Below are positions 24,603 through 33,015 of a DNA stretch of 54,635 bases, piece after piece; positions within the stretch are counted from its first letter, which is position 1, and each line of letters begins with the position of its first letter. The stretch is from assembly GCA_052144935.1 (NCBI GenBank), contig JBKQPR010000040.1, positions 1 through 54,635 on the forward strand, written 5' to 3'. The position numbers were made by a program, and so were the translations under genes. The stretch comes from JOPF133 sp052144935 (GTDB lineage Bacteria > Acidobacteriota > Terriglobia > Bryobacterales > Bryobacteraceae). The notes under the pieces are model-generated. The model ran no database searches, was not told where the DNA came from, and saw only the letters and a program-made list of their open reading frames with translations.

Positions 24603-26117
24603 TTGCTGTTGGCCCTGTGCCTGGCCCGATCTCTGGCGGCGGCCAGCCTGCCCGAGAAGATCGACCGCGCCATTGAGGGCTCGCCGGCCGCCCGCGTGGC
24701 CTTCTGGGGCATCCAGGTGGTCGATCTGGAGAGCGGCAAAACGCTGTACCAGCGCAACCCCGCCAGTTTCTTCGTCCCCGCCTCCAACACCAAGCTGTTC
24801 ACCGCGGCCATGGCGCTTACCCGCCTGGGGCCGGATTACACCTTCGTCACCCGCGTGCTGGCGGATGCCGCGCCCGATTCGGCCGGCCTCATCGCCGGCG
24901 ACCTGTGCCTGGCCGGTGGCGGCGACCCCAACCTTTCCGCGCGCGCCATTCCTTATCGCAAGGGCCCCGCGGCAGGGAACCCGCTGGCCGCCATCGAGGA
25001 TCTCGCCGATCAGTTGGCCGCCCGCGGCGTGAAGCACATCGCCGGCTCGATCGTGGGCGATGACACGTGGTATGTGTGGCAGCCTTACGCCACCGGTTGG
25101 GGGATCGAAGATCCGAAATCCGACGACGGTCCCCCGGTCAGCGCCCTCACCATCAACGACAACACCATTACCTTGAGCGTTCGCCCCGCCGAACATCCGG
25201 GCGAGATCGCCTGGCTTACGCTGAACCCGCCCCTGGAGTTCTACCGCATTGGCAACCGCGTGCGCACGGGCCCCGCCGGCTCCGAGCGTCACGTCTGGTT
25301 CGAACGCCTGCCCGATAGCCTGGAGGCGCAGCTTTGGGGCGCGCTGCCCCTGGGCGATCGCGGCCAGGATCTGCTGCTGGGCATCGAGGACCCCGCGCGT
25401 TACGCCGCCCTGGCTTTCCAGCGCGCGCTGGAGGATCGCGGCATCGTGGTGGAAGGCGATGCCGTGGCGCGCCACCGCTTTCCCAACGAGCTGCCCGGCC
25501 TGCATACCGCTTTGCCGGAAACCGCCGGGTCCGGAAGGCACTCCAGTGGGCAGTCCGGAGGGCCAACCGGCTTCGAGCTGGCCCGGCGCGTCTCCGCCCC
25601 GCTTATCGAAGACCTGCGGATCACCGCCAAGGTCAGCCAGAATCTGCACGCCGAGCTGGCGCTGCGCGCGGTGGGCAAGGCGCGCCGCAACGTGGGCAGC
25701 TTCGAAGCCGGCCTGGACGAGCTGAAAGCCTTCCTTTCGGAAGCCGGCATCGATGCGGAATCTTACAGTTTCCACGATGGTTCGGGCTTGGCCCGCTTGA
25801 ACCTGGTGACCCCCGCCGCGGTAGTGAAGCTGCTGCGTTTCATGTACGCCTCGCCGGCTCGCGAGAACTGGATTTCGCTGCTCCCCGTTGCCGGCCAGGA
25901 TGGCACTCTGGCCAACCGCTTTGGCAATGGCGCGCCCGCGGCCGGGAAGGTCCATGCCAAGACCGGCTCGCTCTCGCACGTCAGCGCGCTTTCCGGATAC
26001 ATCGAGCGTCCCCGCGGCGGCTGGCTGGCCTTTTCCATTCTGGTGAACAACTACAACACCCGCGCCGCCGACGTGCGCGGGGTGATGGACCAGATCTGCA
26101 ATTTCATGGTGGAATAG
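24603..26117 (+). CDS. dacB: D-alanyl-D-alanine carboxypeptidase/endopeptidase (PBP4 type)
   Basis: 504 residues. It trims peptidoglycan stem peptides in the periplasm. A signal peptide (LLALCLARSLAAAS) starts the protein. The serine-acylation motif is SNTK in PASNTKLFTAA, the second motif is SGL in HDGSGLARLN, and the third is KTG in HAKTGSLSHV, as in class C low-molecular-weight PBPs. The TTG at 24603 is chosen because AGGGAG precedes it and the signal peptide begins there. An unusual Gly/Ser-rich insertion (ETAGSGRHSSGQSGG) near residue 310 is encoded by a GC-rich stem-like sequence and may be a repeat inserted in frame. Confidence 0.9.
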   Translation: MLLALCLARSLAAASLPEKIDRAIEGSPAARVAFWGIQVVDLESGKTLYQRNPASFFVPASNTKLFTAAMALTRLGPDYTFVTRVLADAAPDSAGLIAGDLCLAGGGDPNLSARAIPYRKGPAAGNPLAAIEDLADQLAARGVKHIAGSIVGDDTWYVWQPYATGWGIEDPKSDDGPPVSALTINDNTITLSVRPAEHPGEIAWLTLNPPLEFYRIGNRVRTGPAGSERHVWFERLPDSLEAQLWGALPLGDRGQDLLLGIEDPARYAALAFQRALEDRGIVVEGDAVARHRFPNELPGLHTALPETAGSGRHSSGQSGGPTGFELARRVSAPLIEDLRITAKVSQNLHAELALRAVGKARRNVGSFEAGLDELKAFLSEAGIDAESYSFHDGSGLARLNLVTPAAVVKLLRFMYASPARENWISLLPVAGQDGTLANRFGNGAPAAGKVHAKTGSLSHVSALSGYIERPRGGWLAFSILVNNYNTRAADVRGVMDQICNFMVE

Positions 26118-26123
26118 AGGAAT

Positions 26124-26351
26124 ATGCCGATTTACGAATATCGCTGCGAAGACTGCGGCACGAAATTTGAAAAACTGGTGCGCCGCCAGGCCGAGGTCCC
26201 CGGCGTGGAATGCCCCTCCTGCGGCCAGAAACACCTGAAGCAGGAGCTTTCCACTTTCGCCGCCCACGCCGGCGGCAATGCGCGTTCGGCCGAGATGCCG
26301 GTCTGCCCCAGCGGCCGTTGCAGCAACCCCGGCATGTGCGGCATGAACTGA
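26124..26351 (+). CDS. FmdB family zinc-ribbon protein
   Basis: 75 residues. It starts with the family hallmark MPIYEYRCEDCGTKFEKLVR, then a second CPSCG pair, which gives one zinc ribbon. The C-terminus has three further cysteines (CPSGRCSNPGMCGMN). FmdB-like proteins are putative regulators of unclear role. It starts seven bases after dacB, so it is probably in the same transcript. Confidence 0.9.
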   Translation: MPIYEYRCEDCGTKFEKLVRRQAEVPGVECPSCGQKHLKQELSTFAAHAGGNARSAEMPVCPSGRCSNPGMCGMN

Positions 26352-26353
26352 GC

Positions 26354-27337
26354 GTGGCGCGGGAACCCGCCAACCTCTGGGCATTGAGCGATCTTTGTAC
26401 GCCGTGGTGCCTCCACGTGGTGGCAACCCTGGGGATCGCTCAGCATATCGCGGCGGGAATTACCGAAATCGGCCCCCTGGCCGCGGCTGCGGAGTGCGAC
26501 CCCGACGTCTTGCACCGGGTGCTCGAACATCTGGTGAGCAAGGGCGTCTTCGAGGAACCGGAGCCCGGCCGATTTTCACTCAACGAAGCCGCCCACGGAC
26601 TACTCGACCCGGCGCAGCTCCTGGGCCTCGACCTCAAGGGCATCGGTGGCCGCATGGCCTACGCCTGGAGCACTCTTCCCAGCTACGTCCGCACCGGCGC
26701 TCCGGCCTACCACGAAGTTTTCGGCCTGCCGTTCTGGCAGGATCTGGATGCCCATCCCGACATCGCGGCGAGCTTCGATGCCCTAATCGGTCCGGCGGGG
26801 CACGGCGCTTTCGACCCCGATTTTCCGGTCACCGGCGGCTGGGAGCAGGTGCGGACCGTGGTCGATGTCGGCGGCGGTACCGGAGCGATGCTCGCCGCGA
26901 TCCTTCGCGCCCACCCCCACGTCCATGGCACGTTGGTCGATCTGCCCAGGACCGTGGCCCGCTCCGCCGAGACTTACCGGTCCGCCGGCGTCACGGACCG
27001 CGTCACGCCGGTTGGCCAAAGTTTTTTCGACCCGCTGCCCTCGGGCGCCGATCTGTATCTGCTCCGCGGCGTGCTGAACAACTGGGACGATCGGGAAGCG
27101 GCGGCCATCCTGAACCGGTGCGCCGAGGCGGCCCGCCCCGCCGGCCGTGTGGTGATCCTCAAAAGCATTTGCCCGGACGGCACCCCCAGGGGACTTAGCA
27201 TATCGATGGTCCTGGTAGGCGGCAAGGATCGGACCGTCTCCGAGTTTGGTGACCTGGCGCGTCAAAGTGGACTTGAGATTGTGGCCGCCGGGAGGCAGGG
27301 ATCCGGCTACTTCGCGGTCGAGTGCCGTCCGGTTTGA
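26354..27337 (+). CDS. SAM-dependent O-methyltransferase (Methyltransf_2 type)
   Basis: 327 residues. An N-terminal winged-helix dimerisation domain (about 1-90: LCTPWCLHVVATLGIAQHI, VLHRVLEHLVSKGVFEE) precedes a Rossmann methyltransferase domain with the SAM motif VVDVGGGTGAML, the acidic LVDLPR strand and LLRGVLNNWDD. These features match acetylserotonin/caffeate-type O-methyltransferases acting on small hydroxylated aromatics or polyketides. The GTG at 26354 is three bases after the FmdB stop. It overlaps the convergent gene's 3' end by about 30 bases. The substrate cannot be deduced. Confidence 0.88.
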   Translation: MAREPANLWALSDLCTPWCLHVVATLGIAQHIAAGITEIGPLAAAAECDPDVLHRVLEHLVSKGVFEEPEPGRFSLNEAAHGLLDPAQLLGLDLKGIGGRMAYAWSTLPSYVRTGAPAYHEVFGLPFWQDLDAHPDIAASFDALIGPAGHGAFDPDFPVTGGWEQVRTVVDVGGGTGAMLAAILRAHPHVHGTLVDLPRTVARSAETYRSAGVTDRVTPVGQSFFDPLPSGADLYLLRGVLNNWDDREAAAILNRCAEAARPAGRVVILKSICPDGTPRGLSISMVLVGGKDRTVSEFGDLARQSGLEIVAAGRQGSGYFAVECRPV

Positions 27338-28176
27338 ACCGCGCGCAGGATGTGGCCGCCCCTTTCGGGAGCGAAACTCGCGTGGCTGGGACAGTAGCGC
27401 GCCGCGATCTGCGGTGGTCCCAGGTCTTCGATCTCGGAGAATCCGAGGCCCATCAGCTTGACGCGGAGCGGATCCGGCTCGAAGTAGCTCAGAAAAGCCT
27501 CGCCCAGCTCGGCTACACGCGCCGCGCGGCGGTCATGGCGGTGGCGCATTTCCGGCGACAGGGAGGCAGGTGGATCGGCGTAGTCGAACACGACGTGCGC
27601 GCCATTGGGCAGGCTGGCGATGAATCCGAGGGTCGACCATATTGCTTCCTCGGTCAGGTAAGGCACGCATCCCAGCCAGGTGAAGAAGGTCTGCCGCGCC
27701 GGATCGAAACCGGCAGCCGCCAGGCCCTCAGCCAAAGTCTGCCGCTCGAAGTCGATCGGAGCAAGAGTCAAACAGTCCGGCAAAGGGATGCCGGCATCGG
27801 CGAGGCGTTGGCGCTTCCATGCCTGCGTGGCTGGATGATCTACCTCGAAAATCCGCCAGCGGTCCCGCAACCTGCCGCGATACGCATAGGTGTCGAGGCC
27901 CGCGCCGAGCACCACAAGCTGACCGGCGCCGCGGGGGCTACCCTCGAGGGCCGCAGCCAAAGCCTCCTCCGCGAAGCGCGTTCTCGCCGCGATGAAAATT
28001 CGCATCGCTCGCGCGGATGGGCGTTTCCCGGCCTCACTGGCGACCGTATCGGCGTCCATACCCAAGATGCGCAGGGCTAGCGGATCGGCGAAGATGCGGC
28101 CCTGTTCCAACACCTGGTGGGCGGCGCGATGAAACGCCGCGGCACGAGCCGTCCGGCTGGGCTCTCCGAATTGCAC
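27307..28176 (-). CDS. SAM-dependent methyltransferase (LCMT/TIGR00027 type)
   Basis: 289 residues. Family features include SRTARAAAFHRAAHQ and IFADPLAL at the start, RTRFAEEALAAAL, LVVLGAGLDTYAYR with the SAM-binding glycine loop, FEVDHPATQAWKRQRL with the acidic residue that binds the ribose, and FTWLGCVPYLTEEAI. This family methylates carboxyl groups, often in secondary-metabolite or protein contexts. It is convergent with the O-methyltransferase and overlaps its end. No partner gene is evident. Confidence 0.88.
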   Translation of the reverse strand: MQFGEPSRTARAAAFHRAAHQVLEQGRIFADPLALRILGMDADTVASEAGKRPSARAMRIFIAARTRFAEEALAAALEGSPRGAGQLVVLGAGLDTYAYRGRLRDRWRIFEVDHPATQAWKRQRLADAGIPLPDCLTLAPIDFERQTLAEGLAAAGFDPARQTFFTWLGCVPYLTEEAIWSTLGFIASLPNGAHVVFDYADPPASLSPEMRHRHDRRAARVAELGEAFLSYFEPDPLRVKLMGLGFSEIEDLGPPQIAARYCPSHASFAPERGGHILRAVQTGRHSTAK

Positions 28177-28374
28177 ACATCGAGTTTACGAAAAACGGGC
28201 GCCCAGCAGACCACCTCGGGAGCGCGCTGATGCCGCTACGCTCGGCAGAATCAATCGGAACTCCGCGGCGTCGCGCATTCCGTGCAGCACGCGAAAGCGG
28301 GTCACCACCCTTGACACAACCAAGGCCCACGGGCTTACGATTCAGGACTGACCGATCCGCGACAGAGCGCTCGG

Positions 28375-28920
28375 ATGTGGCGCGTGCGCGCCGCCTGGCT
28401 GGCAATCGTTGCCGCGGCGCTGGCGTTTCGCATTCCCGCACTCCGCGAACGGCCGATGCATGCCGACGAGGCGGTACTGGCGGACAAGTTTGGCGGACTG
28501 CTGGAGACCGGCTCCTATGCGTACGACCCGCAACAGTACCACGGTCCGGCACTGGCCTGGTTGACGCTAGTCCCCGCCCGGCTCATGGGCGCCCACCGCT
28601 ACGCCGACCTCACCGAGACGACCCTCCGCATCGTGCCGGCCCTGTGTGGCGTCGCGTTGGTCCTGCTGCCGGTGCTGCTTTCCGATGGACTCGGGCGCTG
28701 GGAGCGGTGGCCGCGGGCGCGCTTACGGCAGTATCTCCGGCCATGGTCTACTACAGCCGCTATTACATCCCGGAGATGCTTCTCACCGTGCTTACGCTTG
28801 CCGCCATCGTCTGCGGCTACCGTTACGCGCGCAATGGCGCGGGCGCGGGCGCGATGGCTGCCGGCGTTTGCATCCGGACTGCGGAGGCACCACGAAACAC
28901 GTGCTGCGCCCGATTCCGAT
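28375..28920 (+). pseudogene. GT-C/TIGR03663-like membrane glycosyltransferase, frameshifted and truncated
   Basis: The first frame has a signal-anchor helix, then RPMHADEAVLADKFGGLLE, TGSYAYDPQQYHGPALAWLT and LTETTLRIVPALCGVAL, typical of this large membrane glycosyltransferase family including its MHADEA catalytic acid region. Near 28695 the reading frame must shift to give GALTAVSPAMVYYSRYYIPE and MLLTVLTLAAIVCGYRYARN, then near 28880 again to TKHVLRPI. The remaining 300 residues are absent. At least two indels plus the truncation make this a dead gene. Confidence 0.8.
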
Positions 28921-29318
28921 CCTGGCAGCTTGTTCATGGTGCGAGATCATCGCCGAATCCGAGACCGCCTCCAGCCGCGCGCCCAGCCGGCACCACCACC
29001 GCCCTGGCGGAAACTGTTGGCAACGGATGCCGGCGATCTTCAGCGCGTGCGCGACCTTGAACGAGACGATAGATGTTCCTGGTCTTCCGTTCCTTCCCCA
29101 CCCAAACCCGCTTCGCTTCGATCGGGGGAAATGGCCCCGGCGGATCCCTCCGCGTGTAGTTCTCAAGCTCTTTGATGGAGGTTTGGAGCTGGCGAACGGC
29201 CGCCCCCTGCGCCAACCGCCACGGGGCATCGGCAGAACGGCCCTGGCCCTGCCAAAATGGCTCCCTCTCCCACCGCCGGCGCCGTCGCTAACAATAGCTC
29301 TGTCGGGCTATTGTCGTG
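28921..29318. other. Intergenic region after the broken glycosyltransferase gene
   Basis: No gene is recognised on either strand. A minus-strand frame (28934-29215) has a helical start (VRQLQTSIKELENYTRRD) that could be a fragment of a transposase C-terminus, but the match is too weak to call. A hairpin, ACAATAGC/GCTATTGT, lies at 29291-29314. Confidence 0.35.
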
Positions 29319-29324
29319 TAGAAT
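29319..29324 (+). promoter_or_regulatory. TAGAAT -10-like hexamer of the glycosyltransferase operon
   Basis: It lies just after a small hairpin and 11 bases before the first possible start (GTG 29336) of the operon that runs to 32686. Confidence 0.4.
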
Positions 29325-29335
29325 CTGCATTAGGC

Positions 29336-29461
29336 GTGAGCATCCTCATTCATCCGTCGAAAGCGCTCGTGGAGCCGCGCACGGCGCTCGCAGCCCTCCG
29401 GATCGATCCCACTGCCAAGCGCGACATTCTTCGGAGAACATTGCACTTGCTCACCGGATGA
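29336..29461 (+). CDS. Possible short leader protein (41 residues)
   Basis: A GTG-started frame whose TGA overlaps the next gene's ATG (ATGA). The residues (SKALVEPRTALAALRIDPTA) show no family. The overlap and the -10-like box upstream are the only support; it may be an untranslated leader. Confidence 0.3.
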   Translation: MSILIHPSKALVEPRTALAALRIDPTAKRDILRRTLHLLTG

Positions 29462-30963
29462 TCTCTCCCAGACCCATCATTTCGCAACCCGCCAGCTCGC
29501 CGGAGCCTTCCTCTCCTTCGCTGAACCTGGGACCAGCCGGCAGGCGCTGGATGAAGCCTGCGTTCGTTCTTTTGATCGTGGCCTATTTCCTTTTCATGTC
29601 ATGGGACGGGCTGAAGGCGCACTTCGCGCCCGACGAGATGATGGCTATTTACATCTACTGGCGCCCCTCGCCGTGGCGCTTGCTGGTTTCGCAGTTCATG
29701 CTGTGGCGCGGGTACTTCCGGCCGGTCGGAGGCCTCTTCTATCTGCCCCTCTTTCTGGTGTCGGGCTTGAACCCGGCGCCCTATCATGCCGTCCTGCTGC
29801 TATTGCTGTTGGCCGGGGCGCACCAACTGTACCGCTTCGCCCGGGTCTTGGGCTGTGCCGAGCTGCCTGCCGCAATGGCCGCGTTGATCGCTTGTTACCA
29901 CGGCGGCCTGAGCAACCTGTACTACAACAGCGTCTTCGTATTCGATGTTCTTTGCGGCATCTTCTACCTGGCGGCGTTCGTCCATTATGCCCGCATCCGC
30001 GCCGCCGGTCTCTTGCCGAACGGCCGCCAGACGGCCACGTTTCTGGGGATCTATCTCTGCGCGTTGAACTCGAAGGAAATGGCGGTGACCATGCCCGTCA
30101 TCCTTCTGGCGTATGAATGGCTCTACCACGGCGCACCCAGGTGGCGGTGGAAGGAGTTCCTCGAATGGCTGCGCGGTCCGGGGCGGGTCCTGTGCTGGGC
30201 GTGCCTGCTCAACCTCGTCTACATCTATGGGAAAGCGTTCGGGCCTTATGGACTCATGAAGCAGACCGCCTACATGCCGGTGTACTCGTGGGAACGGATG
30301 GCGGATTTCCAGGAACGGTATCTGGGCGATATCTTCTATCATCTGCCCGCCTACGGCTGGCTGGCCACGTCGATCATCTGGCTGGTGGCGACTTATCTGG
30401 CATGGCGCCGCCCGCGTCCGCTGACTCGGTTCCTATGGATCTATGTCTTGGTTACGCCGCTGCCGATCGAATTCCTGGTGGGGCGGGATCAGGCCTGCCT
30501 CTACGTCCCGCTGGCCGGTTGGGCCGTGCTGGCCGCGGCGCTGTTCACGGACTGGCTACCCGGCGCCACCCGTGTGGTGGCTGCGGAGCCGTTGTTCCGC
30601 CGGCTGGGCCCGGCGCGTGTGCGCGCCCTGCTGGCCGCCGCGGCCATGCTTGCCTGGGCCTTGGGGAACCGGGTCTTCCAGGCGGATGTGGCCCCTGTCA
30701 TCCCCCAACTGGGACGGCAGACCTACGAGGTGTTGGCACAGTTCCAAGCACTCAACCCGAGAGTTCCCCCGGGCGCGAAGGTGGTCTTCCTGGATGACCC
30801 GTGGCCGAACGGTTTCGACATGGCCTTCATCGCCGAGTTGTGGTTTCGCGACCGCAAGGATCGCGTCTTTCTGAACCGGAAGACGCCGCTACCAGCGGGA
30901 GAGATTGCCAAGGCGGATGCCGTCTTCGACTGGCGCGAGGGGAGACTGATCCGTGTCCGTTAA
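29458..30963 (+). CDS. Polytopic membrane protein, GT-C glycosyltransferase-like
   Basis: 501 residues with about ten hydrophobic helices. An acidic pair close to the first helix (FAPDEMMAIYIYWRPSP) is placed like the catalytic Asp/Glu in GT39/PMT-type glycosyltransferases that use lipid-linked sugars. A soluble C-terminal part (about 420-501) follows. It is first of three overlapping or closely spaced genes with a GT2 polyprenyl-phosphate glycosyltransferase and a methyltransferase, which suits synthesis and transfer of a lipid-linked sugar. The donor and acceptor are not known. Confidence 0.7.
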   Translation: MISPRPIISQPASSPEPSSPSLNLGPAGRRWMKPAFVLLIVAYFLFMSWDGLKAHFAPDEMMAIYIYWRPSPWRLLVSQFMLWRGYFRPVGGLFYLPLFLVSGLNPAPYHAVLLLLLLAGAHQLYRFARVLGCAELPAAMAALIACYHGGLSNLYYNSVFVFDVLCGIFYLAAFVHYARIRAAGLLPNGRQTATFLGIYLCALNSKEMAVTMPVILLAYEWLYHGAPRWRWKEFLEWLRGPGRVLCWACLLNLVYIYGKAFGPYGLMKQTAYMPVYSWERMADFQERYLGDIFYHLPAYGWLATSIIWLVATYLAWRRPRPLTRFLWIYVLVTPLPIEFLVGRDQACLYVPLAGWAVLAAALFTDWLPGATRVVAAEPLFRRLGPARVRALLAAAAMLAWALGNRVFQADVAPVIPQLGRQTYEVLAQFQALNPRVPPGAKVVFLDDPWPNGFDMAFIAELWFRDRKDRVFLNRKTPLPAGEIAKADAVFDWREGRLIRVR

Positions 30964-31001
30964 TGCGGCGGGCAAGCACGAACCAGCGAAGGAGTAAGGA
31001 T

Positions 31002-32006
31002 ATGCTGTTCTCCGTGGTCGTCCCCGTCTATAACGAAGCCGCTGTCCTCCCCGCCTTTTGGAACAGGCTAAGCGGAGTTCTCAAACAGGTCGGGTGCGCC
31101 TGGGAAGTCCTCTTTGTCAACGATGGCAGCCGGGACGGGACGCCCGAGTTGTTGGCCGAGCTTTCCCGGCAGGAACCCCGCGTCAAGGTGCTTTCGTTCT
31201 CGCGGAATTTCGGACACCAGGCCGCCATCACTGCCGGGTTGGACTTCGCCGCCGGAGATGCCGTCGCCATGATGGACGCGGACCTGCAAGACCCGCCCGA
31301 ACTGCTCCCTCAGATGCTCCAGCTTTACGAACAAGGCTACGAAGTGGTTTCGGCGCAACGCGCCTCGCGTCGCGGCGACCCCTGGCTGAAGCGTAAAACG
31401 GCAACGCTCTTTTACTGGGTGATGCGCCGCGCGATGAGCGAGCGCCTGCTGCCGGAAGTCGGGGATTACCGGCTGTTCAGCCGCGAGGCGCTGGAAGCCA
31501 TACGCGGCTTCCGCGAACAGCACCGGTTCATGCGCGGCCTGGTGGCCTGGCTAGGGCTGAAGGAGGCCGTCGTCTCCTTTCACCGCGAGCCGCGGTTCGA
31601 GGGGGAAAGCAAGTATCCGCTCCTGAAGATGCTGCGGCTGTCCTGGACCGGTATCTCCTCGTTCTCGGCGCTGCCCCTGCGAATCGCCACGCTCTGCGGA
31701 TTTATGTTGTGCTTCATCGCCTTTGGGTTCTTTCTCTATGTCCTCTATGGCGTGTTCGTCATTCGCAACGTAGTACCCGGCTGGGCTTCACTGGCCGCCC
31801 TGCAATGTCTCTTTTCCGGGATCACTTTGGTCTCGGTCGGTCTCACCGCGGATTACGTGGCGCGCATCTACGATGAAAGCAAGAACCGGCCGCTGTACAT
31901 TGTGAGCGGCATGACCAATATGCGGCGCCCCGATGTAACTCCTCCCAGGGCCGTAATCTGCTGCCGGGATCCCGCCGGGAGCCCGGCAGACGGTGCGCCG
32001 CGATGA
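31002..32006 (+). CDS. GT2 family glycosyltransferase (DPM1/GtrB-like)
   Basis: 334 residues. The GT-A domain starts FSVVVPVYNEAAVLPAFW, with VNDGSRDGT, FSRNFGHQAAITAGLDFA, MMDADLQDPPE (metal-binding DxD-type motif) and GDYRLFSREALEAI. Two C-terminal helices (about 225-250 and 262-290) anchor it in the membrane. Members transfer glucose, mannose or related sugars to undecaprenyl phosphate, which a GT-C enzyme such as the upstream gene can then use. GGAG lies ten bases before the ATG. The stop overlaps the next start. Confidence 0.9.
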   Translation: MLFSVVVPVYNEAAVLPAFWNRLSGVLKQVGCAWEVLFVNDGSRDGTPELLAELSRQEPRVKVLSFSRNFGHQAAITAGLDFAAGDAVAMMDADLQDPPELLPQMLQLYEQGYEVVSAQRASRRGDPWLKRKTATLFYWVMRRAMSERLLPEVGDYRLFSREALEAIRGFREQHRFMRGLVAWLGLKEAVVSFHREPRFEGESKYPLLKMLRLSWTGISSFSALPLRIATLCGFMLCFIAFGFFLYVLYGVFVIRNVVPGWASLAALQCLFSGITLVSVGLTADYVARIYDESKNRPLYIVSGMTNMRRPDVTPPRAVICCRDPAGSPADGAPR

Positions 32007-32686
32007 GCAGTGAGTTCGACGCCTACTCGGCGAAGTACGCCGAGCTGCTGCGAGATCCGCTGCGCGATCGCTTTGCCACGGCGGCCTTCTTCCACGAACG
32101 CAAGTGGACGCTCATCCGCGAGTTCTGGAAGCGGCGCGGCGTGCGGATCTCCTCGCTGGACTGGCTGGATATCGGCTGTGGCCATGGCGACCTGCTGCGC
32201 CTGGGGGCACCCGGGTTCCGGAGTGCGGCCGGCTGCGACCCTTCCCGCGAGATGCTGCGGCCCATTGCCGGCGCGGTCCTGAGGCGTCAGGAGTCGCCGG
32301 CCGAGCTTCCCTTCGAGAGCGGCGCCTTCGATTTCGCCACCGCCGTGTGTGTCTACCACCATGTGGATGAGCCGTTGCAGGCGCCGCTCACGGCGGAAGC
32401 GGACCGCGTGCTGCGGCCCGGCGGCATCCTCGCCATCATCGAACACAACCCCTGGAATCCGGTCACCCAGGCCATCGTACGCCGCTCGCCGGTCGATACC
32501 GGTGCGCACTTGCTCACCGCCAGGCGCTGCCGGGAGCTGGTTCGCCGTGCCGGTTTGGATTTGCTCGCCACGGAGCATTTTCTGTACCTGCCGGAGTTGC
32601 TCTACCGGTACGCTGCCCCGGCCGAGAGAGCCCTCAGGCGCCTGCCCATGGGCGGCCAGTATGCCGTCTTCGCCCGGAAGCGCTGA
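32003..32686 (+). CDS. Class I SAM-dependent methyltransferase
   Basis: 227 residues. Motif I is LDWLDIGCGHGDLLRLG, motif II contains GCDPSREML, and the post-motif region has ELPFESGAFDFATAVCVYHHV and RVLRPGGILAIIEHN, the UbiE/Methyltransf_11 pattern. Its ATG overlaps the stop of the glycosyltransferase gene (ATGA), so co-translation is likely. It may modify the sugar or lipid made by this operon; the substrate is not determined. Confidence 0.88.
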   Translation: MSSEFDAYSAKYAELLRDPLRDRFATAAFFHERKWTLIREFWKRRGVRISSLDWLDIGCGHGDLLRLGAPGFRSAAGCDPSREMLRPIAGAVLRRQESPAELPFESGAFDFATAVCVYHHVDEPLQAPLTAEADRVLRPGGILAIIEHNPWNPVTQAIVRRSPVDTGAHLLTARRCRELVRRAGLDLLATEHFLYLPELLYRYAAPAERALRRLPMGGQYAVFARKR

Positions 32687-33015
32687 CCCGCCGCCTCGGA
32701 TCGCCCTAGGCCGCCTTCCAAGGACCCCACTAAAGCCGATTGGATTTTCGAACATACGCGAGCGACTCTTCATTGCGTCAGAGCAAAACTAAAGATTCCG
32801 CCTTGTCCGGCAAGAACCACTAGCTCACCACATTCCGCGAGGTGCCTCGATCGTCAAGCGGTTCCAGCTCCACGCCGTCGTCCCGCAACGTCACCGTCGC
32901 GAATTCGCAAGACGAGATCCGCGCGAGGTCCGGGCTTTAATGACTTGAGCCATCGAAGGTCGGCTCGGTCCATTCTACCCGGCAATAGCGCTATCATTCT
33001 TTTCGGAGCCCGCCA
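32687..33015. other. Intergenic region with hutU promoter
   Basis: No gene recognised. A TATCAT hexamer at 32992-32997, 18 bases before the hutU ATG, may be the -10 box. Short minus-strand frames exist without family resemblance. Confidence 0.4.

Noticed and set aside
24288..26426. A 712-residue minus-strand frame opposite dacB
   Set aside because: The plus strand carries all PBP4 motifs; the opposite frame is a codon-bias shadow.
28934..29215. A minus-strand frame with a helical start resembling an IS630 C-terminus
   Set aside because: Only a short stretch is suggestive and the DDE motifs are absent; too weak to annotate.
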